Assembly (NCBI GenBank): GCA_900754965.1
Contig: CAAEEO010000026.1
Span: forward strand, 1-10,051
Reading direction: 5' to 3'
Source: an uncultured Oscillospiraceae bacterium
GTDB taxonomy: Bacteria > Bacillota > Clostridia > Oscillospirales > Oscillospiraceae
DNA: 10,051 nucleotides
The translations under genes and the position numbers were made by a program. Shown piece by piece: positions 1 to 6,942 of the stretch; the stretch's first letter is position 1, and each line of letters starts with the position of its first letter. Under the pieces are notes generated by a model, which was not told where the DNA came from, did not search any database, and saw only the letters and a list, made by a program, of their open reading frames with translations.

Positions 1-43
1 ACTTGTCTGGCGACGGACTGGGAAGATAGGTCAATGCCAACAC
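1..43 (+). rRNA. rrf: 5S ribosomal RNA, 3' end (partial)
   Basis: This is the last third of a 5S rRNA, cut by the window edge. Positions 5-9 (GTCTG) pair with 14-18 (CGGAC) around a GCGA tetraloop at 10-13, which matches the hairpin near the 3' side of bacterial 5S rRNA. The following GGGAAGATAGGTC and terminal TGCCAAC are the strongly conserved 3' block of the family. The exact 3' end is uncertain by a few bases. A terminator starts 8 bases later, so this is probably the last gene of an rRNA operon transcribed to the right. Confidence 0.88.
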
Positions 44-50
44 TTCATTG

Positions 51-82
51 AAAAGCAGGACACTTCGTGTGTCCTGCTTTTT
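51..82 (+). terminator. Intrinsic terminator of the rRNA operon
   Basis: A perfect 13-bp stem (51-63 with 69-81) closes a five-base loop TTCGT. The right arm runs into a T-rich stretch (TTTTTCTTCTT). It lies directly after the 5S rRNA end, the expected place for the operon terminator. Confidence 0.93.
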
Positions 83-132
83 CTTCTTCCACTTTTCACG
101 CTCTTTTAGCGGGATAGTAACTGGTATTAAGA

Positions 133-175
133 ACCCCTCCGTATGTACTGAAATCATACGGAGGGGTCTTATTTT
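133..175 (+). terminator. Second hairpin terminator downstream of the rRNA operon
   Basis: A perfect 13-bp stem (133-145 with 155-167) encloses a nine-base loop and is followed by CTTATTTT. It is probably a back-up terminator for the rRNA operon. On the opposite strand it could also stop transcripts leaving the converging minus-strand gene that ends at 297, although the U-tract on that side is poor. Its loop shares 12 bases (143-154) with the reverse complement of the hairpin at 9619-9660. Confidence 0.7.
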
Positions 176-239
176 GTGGCTCTCGCGCTATCCTCAGAGC
201 TGGTGCAGCATCTATTGGAGCGGTGTGCTGATATGACAG

Positions 240-290
240 CGCCTCGAACTGCGAGTAGGGAGATTCCCGGTTCTTGGACAGTTCGAGGCG
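240..290 (-). repeat. 12-bp perfect inverted repeat 3' of the RHS-like gene
   Basis: CGCCTCGAACTG at 240-251 is exactly complementary to 279-290, with 27 bases between. The spacer contains a small GGGA/TCCC dyad (258-261 with 265-268). The repeat begins 6 bases past the stop codon of the minus-strand gene ending at 297. As RNA it would form a branched 3'-UTR hairpin. Neither side has a U-tract, so it is not a canonical intrinsic terminator. It may protect the 3' end or be part of a different termination signal. The rest of 168-239 shows nothing I can name. Confidence 0.6.
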
Positions 291-296
291 TATGGG

Positions 297-1502
297 TCAT
301 TTGACGGCCTGATAGGTATAGGTGATTTCGGCTTGGGCATTGGAAGAGGAGATGAGGTTCCCGTGGATATCGTAGGTGTATTCTGTCACCAGGGTGGAAC
401 CATCCTCACTTTCCATGATCGAGCGGACTGCCTGACCGTTGTCGTTGAATTCGTACCGTACAGTCAATGTCAGACTGCTGTTCAGCTGATATTGGTACAG
501 TGCAACTTGCCTGGCATTGTTGTAGGTGTAAGTTTCGGTCTCGGTTTTCAGTTCTGAGACATGGCGCTGGGAGATCAAGTCGCCGTAGTTGTCATAGGTG
601 CGGCCATAGGACTCCTCCTCGCCGGATGGACTCACTTTGATTTCTGACACACAATTTCCGTGGCTGTCATAGGTGCGGGTGGTGGTAGTCTGAGCGCCGG
701 AGTCTGTTGTGGCAGTTTCACGGATACAGTTGCCTTTTTGGTCTAACTCGCAGGTATATTCTGTGTGAGTGGTCTGACCTTGGGAATCCGTGTAATCAGT
801 TGCGGTGCAGTGCCCTTGCTCATCATAGGTATAGGAATTGATGGTCTGCTGACCGTGCTGATCTTGGGTCATGACAGAGAGAATGTTCCCTGCCTCGTCG
901 TATCGATACTCAGTGGTGCTGCTGGCGTTGCCGTCCTGTGTGCGCTGAGACTTTCTGGAAAGCAGATAACGGACATGCTCACCGATATAGACCGTGTTGC
1001 TCTGGGATTCCCACTGGACCGTCAGACCCAGGGCATTGGCCAGGGGGCGCAGGGGCAGATAGGTCGTATCGCCATACAGAATTGCCTGGACTGGCAGTCC
1101 GTTTTCCGTTTTTAAGGTCAGCGGTCTGCCATTCAGTTCCAATTTTGGTTCCTGGAAGTTGAGGGCTGCCTGGCGTGTTCCACGACTGACGGGGGGATTG
1201 CCCACTTGCCGTGGGACAAAATTCCCCTGTTTCAGCCGGATGGTGCCGTCATTGGCATCCCATTCAACAGTCAATCCCAGTGAATTTGCCAACGCACGCA
1301 CGGGCAAATAGGTCGTATCTTCATATAGGAAAGGTTCAGCCGGATTTCCGTCTGCATCTTTGGGTACAATGGTATCTCCGTCCACCACCATGCGAATTCC
1401 CGCATAGCTGATCATAGAAGGCCGGGAATCGGCTGCCAAAGCTGGCAGGGTCAGTGTACCGGCCATCATGAGAGAGAGAACGGTGTTGCGAAACAGTTTC
1501 AT
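297..1502 (-). CDS. Secreted protein with two copper-amine-oxidase-like N-terminal domains and YD/RHS-like repeats
   Basis: The product is a 401-aa exported protein. Residues 1-23 form a signal peptide (MKLFRN basic start, hydrophobic core, ALA cleavage site). Two copies of the copper amine oxidase-like N-terminal domain follow (about 32-93 and 117-174); each carries the motif YLPxRxLANxLGLTVxW. This domain is common in exported Bacillota proteins and gives no oxidase activity by itself. Residues 199-400 hold eight degenerate YD/RHS-like repeats of the form YDxxGN at about 201, 226, 253, 278, 303, 327, 352 and 377, a period close to 25 residues. The start is set by an AGGAGG site (1512-1517). 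An upstream in-frame ATG at 1559 is excluded because it lies in the -35 box of the gene's promoter. There is no toxin tip and no large RHS shell, so this is not a typical polymorphic toxin. A surface or wall-binding role is inferred. Confidence 0.88.
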   Translation of the reverse strand: MKLFRNTVLSLMMAGTLTLPALAADSRPSMISYAGIRMVVDGDTIVPKDADGNPAEPFLYEDTTYLPVRALANSLGLTVEWDANDGTIRLKQGNFVPRQVGNPPVSRGTRQAALNFQEPKLELNGRPLTLKTENGLPVQAILYGDTTYLPLRPLANALGLTVQWESQSNTVYIGEHVRYLLSRKSQRTQDGNASSTTEYRYDEAGNILSVMTQDQHGQQTINSYTYDEQGHCTATDYTDSQGQTTHTEYTCELDQKGNCIRETATTDSGAQTTTTRTYDSHGNCVSEIKVSPSGEEESYGRTYDNYGDLISQRHVSELKTETETYTYNNARQVALYQYQLNSSLTLTVRYEFNDNGQAVRSIMESEDGSTLVTEYTYDIHGNLISSSNAQAEITYTYQAVK

Positions 1503-1530
1503 GGGAAAAATCCTCCTCTTGCATGTATTT

Positions 1531-1559
1531 ATGATAACGGACACTGGAGAAAATGTCAA
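1531..1559 (-). promoter_or_regulatory. Sigma-A-type promoter for the RHS-like gene
   Basis: Read on the minus strand, TTGACA (1554-1559) and TATCAT (1531-1536) are separated by exactly 17 bp. The predicted start near 1524 gives a leader of about 22 bases containing AGGAGG before the ATG at 1502. The gene therefore does not depend on read-through from the upstream symporter gene. Confidence 0.82.
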
Positions 1560-1569
1560 TCATGATGCC

Positions 1570-1608
1570 AAAAAGAGACAAAACCTTTCGCGGTTTTGTC
1601 TCTTTTTT
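1570..1608 (-). terminator. Intrinsic terminator of putP
   Basis: A perfect 16-bp stem (1570-1585 with 1592-1607) has a six-base loop. On the minus strand the hairpin begins 18 bases after the putP stop codon, and its 3' arm ends in TTTTT. The hairpin is A/T-flanked on both sides and could work in both directions, but only the minus strand has a gene entering it. Confidence 0.85.
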
Positions 1609-1625
1609 ATACGATATAAGTGGAA

Positions 1626-3140
1626 TCAGTCGTCCACACTGGGGTCGGTGGCCTGTTCAAAAATGGCCTCCACTTCTGCACTGGGGGCGGGGGTAATCAG
1701 AGACACCACCACGGCCAGCAGCAGACCCGCAATGAAACCGGGCAGAATCTCGTAGATACCGTTGCTGGGTTTCAGGAAGAGCAGCCAGCCCAGGTCCACC
1801 ACAGCGCCGCCAATGACGCCGGCCACCGTGCCCTGGAAGTTCAGCCGTTTCCAGAACAGGGACAGGATGATCACCGGGCCAAAAGAGGCACCAAACAGGC
1901 CCCAGGCATTTTCCACCATGGCCATAATGTCGCTTGCCCAGGCGGAGTCGGAACTGGCGATCAGGAATGCCACGACGGAAACCACCACGACCACGATACG
2001 GCCCACTTTTCCGATCTCTTCATCGGATGCCTTGCCCTTCCGAATGATGGGTTTGTAAATGTCCGAGGTAAAGGAAGAGGAGGCAACCAGCAGCTGGGAG
2101 TCAGCGGTGGACATGGCAGCAGCCACAATGGCAGCCAGGAGGAGACCGGCGATGAAACCGGGGAACATATCCTGTACGATGACAATGAAGATATTTTTCC
2201 GGTCGTCGGGCAGCAGCAGTTCTGCCAGAGAAGTGCCGTCGGACAGCAGATAGGTGCGGCCCAGAATGGCGATGGCGGAGGCAGCGCCCAAAGTCAGGAG
2301 CACCCAGACAATGGCAACAGTTGCGGACTTCTTGACCATGGAGGGTTTTTCAATGGCCATGAACCGGACCAGAATATGGGGCATTCCGAAGTATCCCAGA
2401 CCCCAGGCCAGGCCGTTGATAATCTCTGTGACCGGCGCCTCGAAGGGATTGGTGCCAAAGGCGGACACGCCCTCTGCAAAGGCGGTGTAATAACTCTCGT
2501 CAAAATTGCCTACGGTTGCCATGGCGATGGGCACCATGAGAATGGCACACAGCATCAGCATACCCTGGAAAAAGTCCGTCCAGCACACGGCCAGATAGCC
2601 GCCCATGAAAGTGTAGACCAGAATGATCAGACCAAAAACAAGCAGAGCCAGTTTTTCATGATCGGCAAACCAGGGGATGATGGCACACATCACGGTCTGA
2701 CCGGCCACAAAAGCGGAGGCCACATAGATGGTGAAACTGATCAGGAAAATCACGGCACACACGATTTTCAGGGAGGGGTTGGCCGTTGCAAACCGGTTGG
2801 TCAGGTATTGGGGCAGGGTGATGGAGTCACCGGCGGCTTTGGAGAACCGACGCAGACGGCGGGCCACCAAAAGCCAGTTGGCGGTGGTGCCGATGGCCAG
2901 GCCGATGCCGATCCAAAGCTGACCCATACCGAAGGCAATCAAACTGCCGGGGAATCCCATAAGCAGCCAGCCGGACATATCCGAGGCTTGGGCGCTGAGA
3001 GCTGTGACCCAGGGACCCATGGAACGGCCGCCGAGGAAATACTCTTTTTCGTCATTGCCGGAGGATTTGGCGAAGAAATAAAAGCCAATTCCCAGCACGA
3101 TGGCGAAATACACGATAAATGCGATCAATGTACTGTTCAT
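1626..3140 (-). CDS. putP: Sodium/proline symporter (PutP type, SSS family)
   Basis: This encodes a 504-aa polytopic membrane protein that couples sodium entry to proline uptake; the E. coli PutP is 502 aa. The chosen start MNSTLIAF gives a correct family N-terminus, and residues then fall almost in register with E. coli PutP. ASDMSGWLLMG holds D54, S56 and G57 (E. coli D55, S57, G58 in the Na+/proline region). GLGYFGMPHILVRFMA lies at about 247-262. MSTADSQLL carries S344 and T345, corresponding to the S340/T341 sodium ligands. A longer reading from 3248 adds an untypical polar extension that crosses the promoter. GAGAGGA lies 9-15 bases upstream of the ATG. The gene is monocistronic, with its own promoter and terminator, and is divergent from a LysR-type gene. 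Proline is the likely substrate, although related SSS carriers can take other solutes. Confidence 0.93.
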   Translation of the reverse strand: MNSTLIAFIVYFAIVLGIGFYFFAKSSGNDEKEYFLGGRSMGPWVTALSAQASDMSGWLLMGFPGSLIAFGMGQLWIGIGLAIGTTANWLLVARRLRRFSKAAGDSITLPQYLTNRFATANPSLKIVCAVIFLISFTIYVASAFVAGQTVMCAIIPWFADHEKLALLVFGLIILVYTFMGGYLAVCWTDFFQGMLMLCAILMVPIAMATVGNFDESYYTAFAEGVSAFGTNPFEAPVTEIINGLAWGLGYFGMPHILVRFMAIEKPSMVKKSATVAIVWVLLTLGAASAIAILGRTYLLSDGTSLAELLLPDDRKNIFIVIVQDMFPGFIAGLLLAAIVAAAMSTADSQLLVASSSFTSDIYKPIIRKGKASDEEIGKVGRIVVVVVSVVAFLIASSDSAWASDIMAMVENAWGLFGASFGPVIILSLFWKRLNFQGTVAGVIGGAVVDLGWLLFLKPSNGIYEILPGFIAGLLLAVVVSLITPAPSAEVEAIFEQATDPSVDD

Positions 3141-3173
3141 ACTTCTGTTCCTCTCTTTTTCAACATACACAAA

Positions 3174-3202
3174 ATTGTATCGGGATTTTTTCCCTTTTGC
3201 AA
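3174..3202 (-). promoter_or_regulatory. putP promoter
   Basis: On the minus strand, TTGCAA (3197-3202) and TACAAT (3174-3179) are spaced by 17 bp, close to the sigma-A consensus. Transcription would start near 3167, giving a leader of about 27 bases. A small dyad GGGA/TCCC lies in the spacer (3182-3194) and may be an operator element. Confidence 0.75.
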
Positions 3203-3216
3203 GGAACAGAGAGGAA

Positions 3217-3237
3217 TGTATCGGGGGAAAAACCGAT
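3217..3237. promoter_or_regulatory. Candidate regulator site upstream of putP
   Basis: The interrupted dyad ATCGG-N8-CCGAT (3220-3237) is centred about 61 bases upstream of the predicted putP start, close to where LysR-type regulators usually have their recognition site. Its left part TGTATCGGG (3217-3225) recurs exactly at 3176-3184, overlapping the putP -10 and spacer, 41 bp away (about four helical turns). Assignment to the adjacent LysR-type protein is inference. Confidence 0.4.
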
Positions 3238-3263
3238 TTTCTTGGCAAAAAGATAAAGAAACC

Positions 3264-3297
3264 TTGTATTAAAAAAAGAAATATGAGATAATCTCAT
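3264..3297 (+). promoter_or_regulatory. lysR promoter overlapped by a T-N11-A dyad
   Basis: TTGTAT (3264-3269) and GATAAT (3287-3292) are 17 bp apart and form a plausible promoter for the gene starting at 3334. The -10 lies inside the near-perfect dyad ATGAGAT-A-ATCTCAT (3283-3297), which has the T-N11-A form of LysR-type binding sites (T3284, A3296). A regulator bound there would block its own promoter, the usual LysR autoregulation pattern. Confidence 0.55.
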
Positions 3298-3333
3298 GTA
3301 TTATATGAAATCAATTCATTTAGTGAGGGCCGT

Positions 3334-4257
3334 ATGAATATCAGGAAATACGAGATTTTTGTGAAAGTGGTGGAACTGGGCAGTCTGACCCAGGCGGCGG
3401 AGGTGTTGGGATGTACCCAGTCGGCGGTGAGCCATACATTGAGTGACTTGGAGCGGGAATTTGGATTCCCTCTGCTGCATCGCAGCCGCGCCGGGGCAAA
3501 GCTGACGGAAAACGGGGCCAGGATTCTGCCCATCGTCCGCAGCATTCTGAACTATTCCGAGCAGCTGCATCAAACTGTGGCGATGATCCGGGGACTGGAT
3601 ACCGGCGATCTGCGGATTGGGACCGTCACCAGTGTGGGCGTTCACTGGCTGCCCAGCATTCTCCGGCAGTTTGGGGAGGCGCACCCGGGGATCGATTTCA
3701 AGCTGAACAGCGGAGACTATGGCGATGTGAATCAGTGGCTGGCAGAGGGGAGCATCGATGTGGGATTCCTGGCACTGCCTGCGGAGGCGGCGGACTGCGA
3801 GTGCATCCCCCTGGTGGAGGACCGGCTGCTGGCGGTATTGCCGCCGGAGCATCCATTGGCGAGCCTTCCCCGGTTTCCCGTGGCGCAGATCCCCCAGGAG
3901 CCGTTTATCGGCCTTCTGGAAAGTTCGGACCAGGACGCGCGCCGGGTCATGAGTACGGCGGGGGTACGGCCCAATGTGCGCTTTACTACCAAGGACGACT
4001 ATGCCATCATTGCCATGGTGGAACAGGGACTGGGAATCAGCATTCTGCCGGAATTGCTGCTGCAGGAACGGACAGAGCGGGTGGTGACCATGGAACTTGT
4101 GCCCCGGTCCAGTCGTCTAATCGGAATGGCGATTCCCCCGGCCAGCCGAAATCATCCTGCCACCCGCAGTTTTGCGGAGTTTGTGGTGGCATGGATCCGG
4201 GAACGATACGGCAGGGAAAAATTTATGGGGAGAATTCCGGGAAATAATGTGGTATAA
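3334..4257 (+). CDS. LysR-type transcriptional regulator
   Basis: The 307-aa product has the family's usual length. Residues about 3-61 form the winged helix-turn-helix (GSLTQAAEVLGCTQSAVSHT, then LEREFGFPLLHR and LTENG). Residues about 90-293 form the periplasmic-binding-protein-like effector domain, starting with LRIGTVTSVGVHWLP. The start has only a weak ribosome site (GTGAGGG). The gene is divergent from the proline symporter gene, so control of putP and of itself is the natural guess, but the inducer cannot be read from the sequence. No terminator separates it from the next gene; the -10 box of that gene's promoter covers its TAA stop. Read-through into the SLH protein gene is possible. 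Confidence 0.93.
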   Translation: MNIRKYEIFVKVVELGSLTQAAEVLGCTQSAVSHTLSDLEREFGFPLLHRSRAGAKLTENGARILPIVRSILNYSEQLHQTVAMIRGLDTGDLRIGTVTSVGVHWLPSILRQFGEAHPGIDFKLNSGDYGDVNQWLAEGSIDVGFLALPAEAADCECIPLVEDRLLAVLPPEHPLASLPRFPVAQIPQEPFIGLLESSDQDARRVMSTAGVRPNVRFTTKDDYAIIAMVEQGLGISILPELLLQERTERVVTMELVPRSSRLIGMAIPPASRNHPATRSFAEFVVAWIRERYGREKFMGRIPGNNVV

Positions 4258-4258
4258 T
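4250..4258 (+). promoter_or_regulatory. Extended -10 promoter overlapping the lysR stop codon
   Basis: TGGTATAAT (4250-4258) is a perfect extended -10 element (TGn plus TATAAT). The TAA stop of the lysR gene (4255-4257) lies within the -10 hexamer. No clear -35 is seen 17 bp upstream, which is tolerated by extended -10 promoters. Transcription would start near 4265, giving a leader of about 40 bases to the ATG at 4305. Confidence 0.62.
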
Positions 4259-4304
4259 GCATACCAGATCATTTCGATCGACTTTTCAGATTGGAGAACA
4301 CAGC

Positions 4305-6602
4305 ATGCTAAAAAAACTATCCAGATCGGCATTGGCCATGGTACTGGCGCTGGCACTGACCATTCAGGTCTACGCAGTGTCCGGAGGCACTGGAACAGAG
4401 CAGTATGTCAACAGTACGGAACTGACCAAGGGCCTGACCTACACCAACACGATCTACAAGAATGATACCTACGGACGGGAAGAGAGTTTCTCTTTGACCC
4501 TGTCCCCGAACAGTACGGTAAAACCCATTGTGATGGCCTGTGATACCATTTATGGCGGCATGACCATGTCTCAGTGCATTGAATATGCACAGTCCCAGGG
4601 CTACAATGTGGTGGCCGGGGTGAACACGGACTTTTTCAACTACACCAAGGTGCCTATGGGCATGGTGGTGGAAAACGGGGAGTACCGTTCCAGCCCCAGC
4701 GGACAGAATGCCGTGGCGTTTTTCCCGGACGGAAAGGTGCAGATTCTGGAGGCACCGACGGTGAACATTCAGCTGAAGAATAACGGCAGTATGACCAACC
4801 TGACCAACCAGGGGCAGGTGGTGAATGTGGAGACCTTTAATAAAATGCGTACCGCCTCCGGCGGCCTGTATTTGTACAGTTCCGCATTTTCCACGGTATC
4901 TACCCGGACGACCGGGGAGGGATGGTTTGTCCGATTCCGTATCCTCAGCGGGGAGATGACGGCCTCCGGTACCATGGAACTGGAGGTGGTGGAATGTTTG
5001 GAAACCACCGGAGCAGTGGCCATCGGTGAGGAATATCTGGTGCTTACGGCCAACAAAAACAGCGGATACGGCGAGATGTTCCGGAAATTTGCCGTGGGTG
5101 ACCGGGTGACTCTGGAGACGACCTGCTCAGACCCGGCATTGGCAGAGGCAGAATTTGTCACCGGCTGCGGGGATATTCTGGTTTCTGAGGGACAGGTCAC
5201 GGACAGCTCTGCCTGGGACGAGGAACTGATGAAAAAACAGCATCCCCGCACGGTATTGGGCATTCGGGAGGACGGCACCCTGGTGCTGTATGTGGTGGAT
5301 GGCCGCCTGAGCAGCCATTCCAACGGCGTTTCCATGACCATGCTGGCCAATGAGATGCTGGACGAGGGCTGCCGGTATGCCGTGAATCTGGACGGCGGCG
5401 GTTCCAGTACGCTGAGTGTGCGATTGCCGGGACAGGAGACCAGTCAGACCGTGAACCGTCCTTCCGACGGAAAAGAACGCTCCTGCGGCGCATACCTGCT
5501 GTTGGTGACTGAGGAATCCACGGATGGCCGGGCGAAGGAACTGTATTTGCAGGAGGATGGGACGCTGATTCTGGCGGGCTCCTCCCTGGAGCTCCACGGA
5601 CTGGCCGGGGACCGGGCGCTGAAACCGGCAGCTCTGCCCACGGATGTGACTATGAGCGCAGCCCGGGGCAGCATCACGGATGGGCGCTATCTGGCGCCGA
5701 CTACGGCAGGCAAAGATACCGTCACCCTGCGCTCCGGTTCCACCGGCGCTGACGGCACCGGCACCCTGCATGTGCTGACAGAAGTTTCCGGCCTTTCTCT
5801 GAAAGATGGCGAGGGCAAGAAACTGACGGAAATCACCCTGAAACCGGGGGAGACCCTGCAGATCGTGCCCAGCGTCTATCAGTTTGGGCGGAATGTGGTC
5901 TCCACGCCGGAGGCATATACCTATACCCTGCCCGAGGAATTGGGTACAGTCGGTCAGACCGGACTGTTCACCGCCGGCGCCCAGGGCGGCGTCACCGGGG
6001 AACTGAAAATCTCCGGCGGCGGACAGAGTGTGACGGTTCCGGTGAAGATTTTGTCGGTGTTTACCGATGTGGTTGGCACCTGGGCGGAAGAATATGTGAC
6101 CCGTCTGCAGGGCCTGGGCATTGTCAGCGGAACTTCGGAAACGACCTTCACACCGGACGGCAGTTTGCGCCGGGGAGACTTTATGCTGATGCTCTATAAT
6201 GCGGCGGGCAAACCCCAGGTGAGCCAGGCGGCGGACTTCACCGATGTGAAAGCCGAGGACTATTACGCCACGGCCATTGCATGGGCGCAGCAGGCGGGGA
6301 TTGCTGCCGGTACCGGGGACGGAACATTCCATCCGCAGGATACGCTGACCCGGGAGCAGGCCTTTGCCTTTTTGTACCGGGCGCTGAACCGTTTGGGCGT
6401 AACCTTTACGGACGGTGATCTGGGACTGCTGTCCGGATTTACGGACAGTGAAACACTGGCCGATTATGCCAAGACTTCTGCGGCTACACTGATCTCTCTG
6501 AACATTGTCAGCGGCGCAGACGGAAAACTGAATCCCAAAGGGGAACTGACCCGGGCGCAGATGGCTCGGATGATCTGCTCGGCTCTGGATGCACAGCGCT
6601 GA
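4305..6602 (+). CDS. Exported phosphodiester glycosidase (NAGPA family) with three C-terminal SLH domains
   Basis: The product is a 765-aa surface protein. Residues 1-24 form a signal peptide ending in VYA. A phosphodiester glycosidase (NAGPA/DUF2233) domain spans about 75-401. Its family motifs are GVNTDFF (105-111), PRTVLGI, LYVVDGR (about 328-334) and the hallmark NLDGGGSST (361-369), followed by GAYLLLV (395-401). Homologues cleave sugar-1-phosphate diester bonds; the human member uncovers mannose-6-phosphate on lysosomal enzymes. Residues about 405-583 look like beta-rich Ig-like spacer. Three S-layer homology domains close the protein (about 586-635, 645-695, 711-762), each starting with FTD. 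They would tether it to wall polysaccharide. The start at 4305 has GGAG 8 bases upstream and gives a clean signal peptide; the earlier ATG at 4257 overlaps the -10 box. The native substrate is unknown; a wall or exopolysaccharide phosphodiester is a reasonable guess. Confidence 0.9.
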   Translation: MLKKLSRSALAMVLALALTIQVYAVSGGTGTEQYVNSTELTKGLTYTNTIYKNDTYGREESFSLTLSPNSTVKPIVMACDTIYGGMTMSQCIEYAQSQGYNVVAGVNTDFFNYTKVPMGMVVENGEYRSSPSGQNAVAFFPDGKVQILEAPTVNIQLKNNGSMTNLTNQGQVVNVETFNKMRTASGGLYLYSSAFSTVSTRTTGEGWFVRFRILSGEMTASGTMELEVVECLETTGAVAIGEEYLVLTANKNSGYGEMFRKFAVGDRVTLETTCSDPALAEAEFVTGCGDILVSEGQVTDSSAWDEELMKKQHPRTVLGIREDGTLVLYVVDGRLSSHSNGVSMTMLANEMLDEGCRYAVNLDGGGSSTLSVRLPGQETSQTVNRPSDGKERSCGAYLLLVTEESTDGRAKELYLQEDGTLILAGSSLELHGLAGDRALKPAALPTDVTMSAARGSITDGRYLAPTTAGKDTVTLRSGSTGADGTGTLHVLTEVSGLSLKDGEGKKLTEITLKPGETLQIVPSVYQFGRNVVSTPEAYTYTLPEELGTVGQTGLFTAGAQGGVTGELKISGGGQSVTVPVKILSVFTDVVGTWAEEYVTRLQGLGIVSGTSETTFTPDGSLRRGDFMLMLYNAAGKPQVSQAADFTDVKAEDYYATAIAWAQQAGIAAGTGDGTFHPQDTLTREQAFAFLYRALNRLGVTFTDGDLGLLSGFTDSETLADYAKTSAATLISLNIVSGADGKLNPKGELTRAQMARMICSALDAQR

Positions 6603-6641
6603 ATCTGAGTGCATCTTCCCGGAGCGGGACTTCTAAAAACG

Positions 6642-6684
6642 AAAACCTCCCACGGATGGCTGTATCATCCGCGGGAGGTTTTTT
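6642..6684. terminator. Bidirectional terminator between convergent genes
   Basis: AAAACCTCCC (6642-6651) pairs with 6673-6682. After one mismatch, CGGATG (6653-6658) pairs with CATCCG (6666-6671). TTTTTT follows on the plus strand and TTTTCGTTTTT on the minus strand. It serves the SLH protein gene and the convergent 58-aa membrane protein gene. Confidence 0.9.
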
Positions 6685-6710
6685 CATCAGGGAGAGGGGC
6701 GTTTTGATCT

Positions 6711-6887
6711 TCAGAAAAAGTGGTTGTACAGGACCAGGAGCCAGAACCCGATGATGGCAATCAGCTCCATACGAAACCGTTCGGACTGCCACTTTCTCAC
6801 AAATTTTTTGTGACCCAGAGAAATGTCAAAAATCAGTGGAACCATATAGATCGGGGATAACAGAATGAGAATCTGGAGCAAACTCAT
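6711..6887 (-). CDS. Small two-helix membrane protein, 58 aa, function unknown
   Basis: I do not recognise a family. The 58-aa product has a hydrophobic segment at residues 2-20, a strongly basic loop (about 26-39: HKKFVRKWQSERFR) and a second hydrophobic segment at about 40-54, ending NHFF. This suggests a small inner-membrane hairpin protein with the basic loop on the cytoplasmic side. The start is well supported: AAAGGAGG lies 7-8 bases upstream, and a TTGATT-17-TATAAT promoter gives a leader of about 49 bases. A longer in-frame reading back to 7022 would cross this promoter and is rejected. The gene is single, divergent from the pyruvyl transferase gene and convergent with the SLH gene. 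Possible roles include a membrane-complex subunit or a stress-related micropeptide. A type I toxin is less likely, since I see no convincing antisense promoter. Confidence 0.75.
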   Translation of the reverse strand: MSLLQILILLSPIYMVPLIFDISLGHKKFVRKWQSERFRMELIAIIGFWLLVLYNHFF

Positions 6888-6942
6888 AAGGATACCTCCT
6901 TTGTCTGGGGGAAATGCCTTGAATCGGAACTTCTCTGTTAAA

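Noticed and set aside
48..236. 62-codon frame just after the 5S rRNA
   Set aside because: It begins within the rRNA terminator hairpin, runs through a second hairpin and has no ribosome site. The Phe run comes from the U-tract.
1503..1559. Longer N-terminus for the RHS-like protein
   Set aside because: The upstream ATG overlaps the TTGACA box of the gene's own promoter, and the extension would bury the signal peptide.
3141..3248. 36-residue N-terminal extension of PutP
   Set aside because: It would cross the putP promoter, is polar and untypical, and shifts the conserved residues away from family register.
1620..3272. 550-codon open frame on the plus strand opposite putP
   Set aside because: It is antisense to a clear SSS symporter. 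The translation is rich in Gly, His and Gln with no domain, as expected from the codon bias of the real gene. It has no convincing ribosome site.
5127..6614. 495-codon open frame on the minus strand opposite the SLH glycosidase gene
   Set aside because: It lies antisense to conserved NAGPA and SLH motifs. It has no recognisable domain or start signal, and it spans the codon-biased 3' half of the real gene.
6685..6900. Type I toxin-antitoxin interpretation of the 58-aa protein
   Set aside because: I found no convincing plus-strand promoter for an antisense RNA; the best candidate (TATAGA at 6845) has no -35. The charged loop is also longer than in typical type I toxins.
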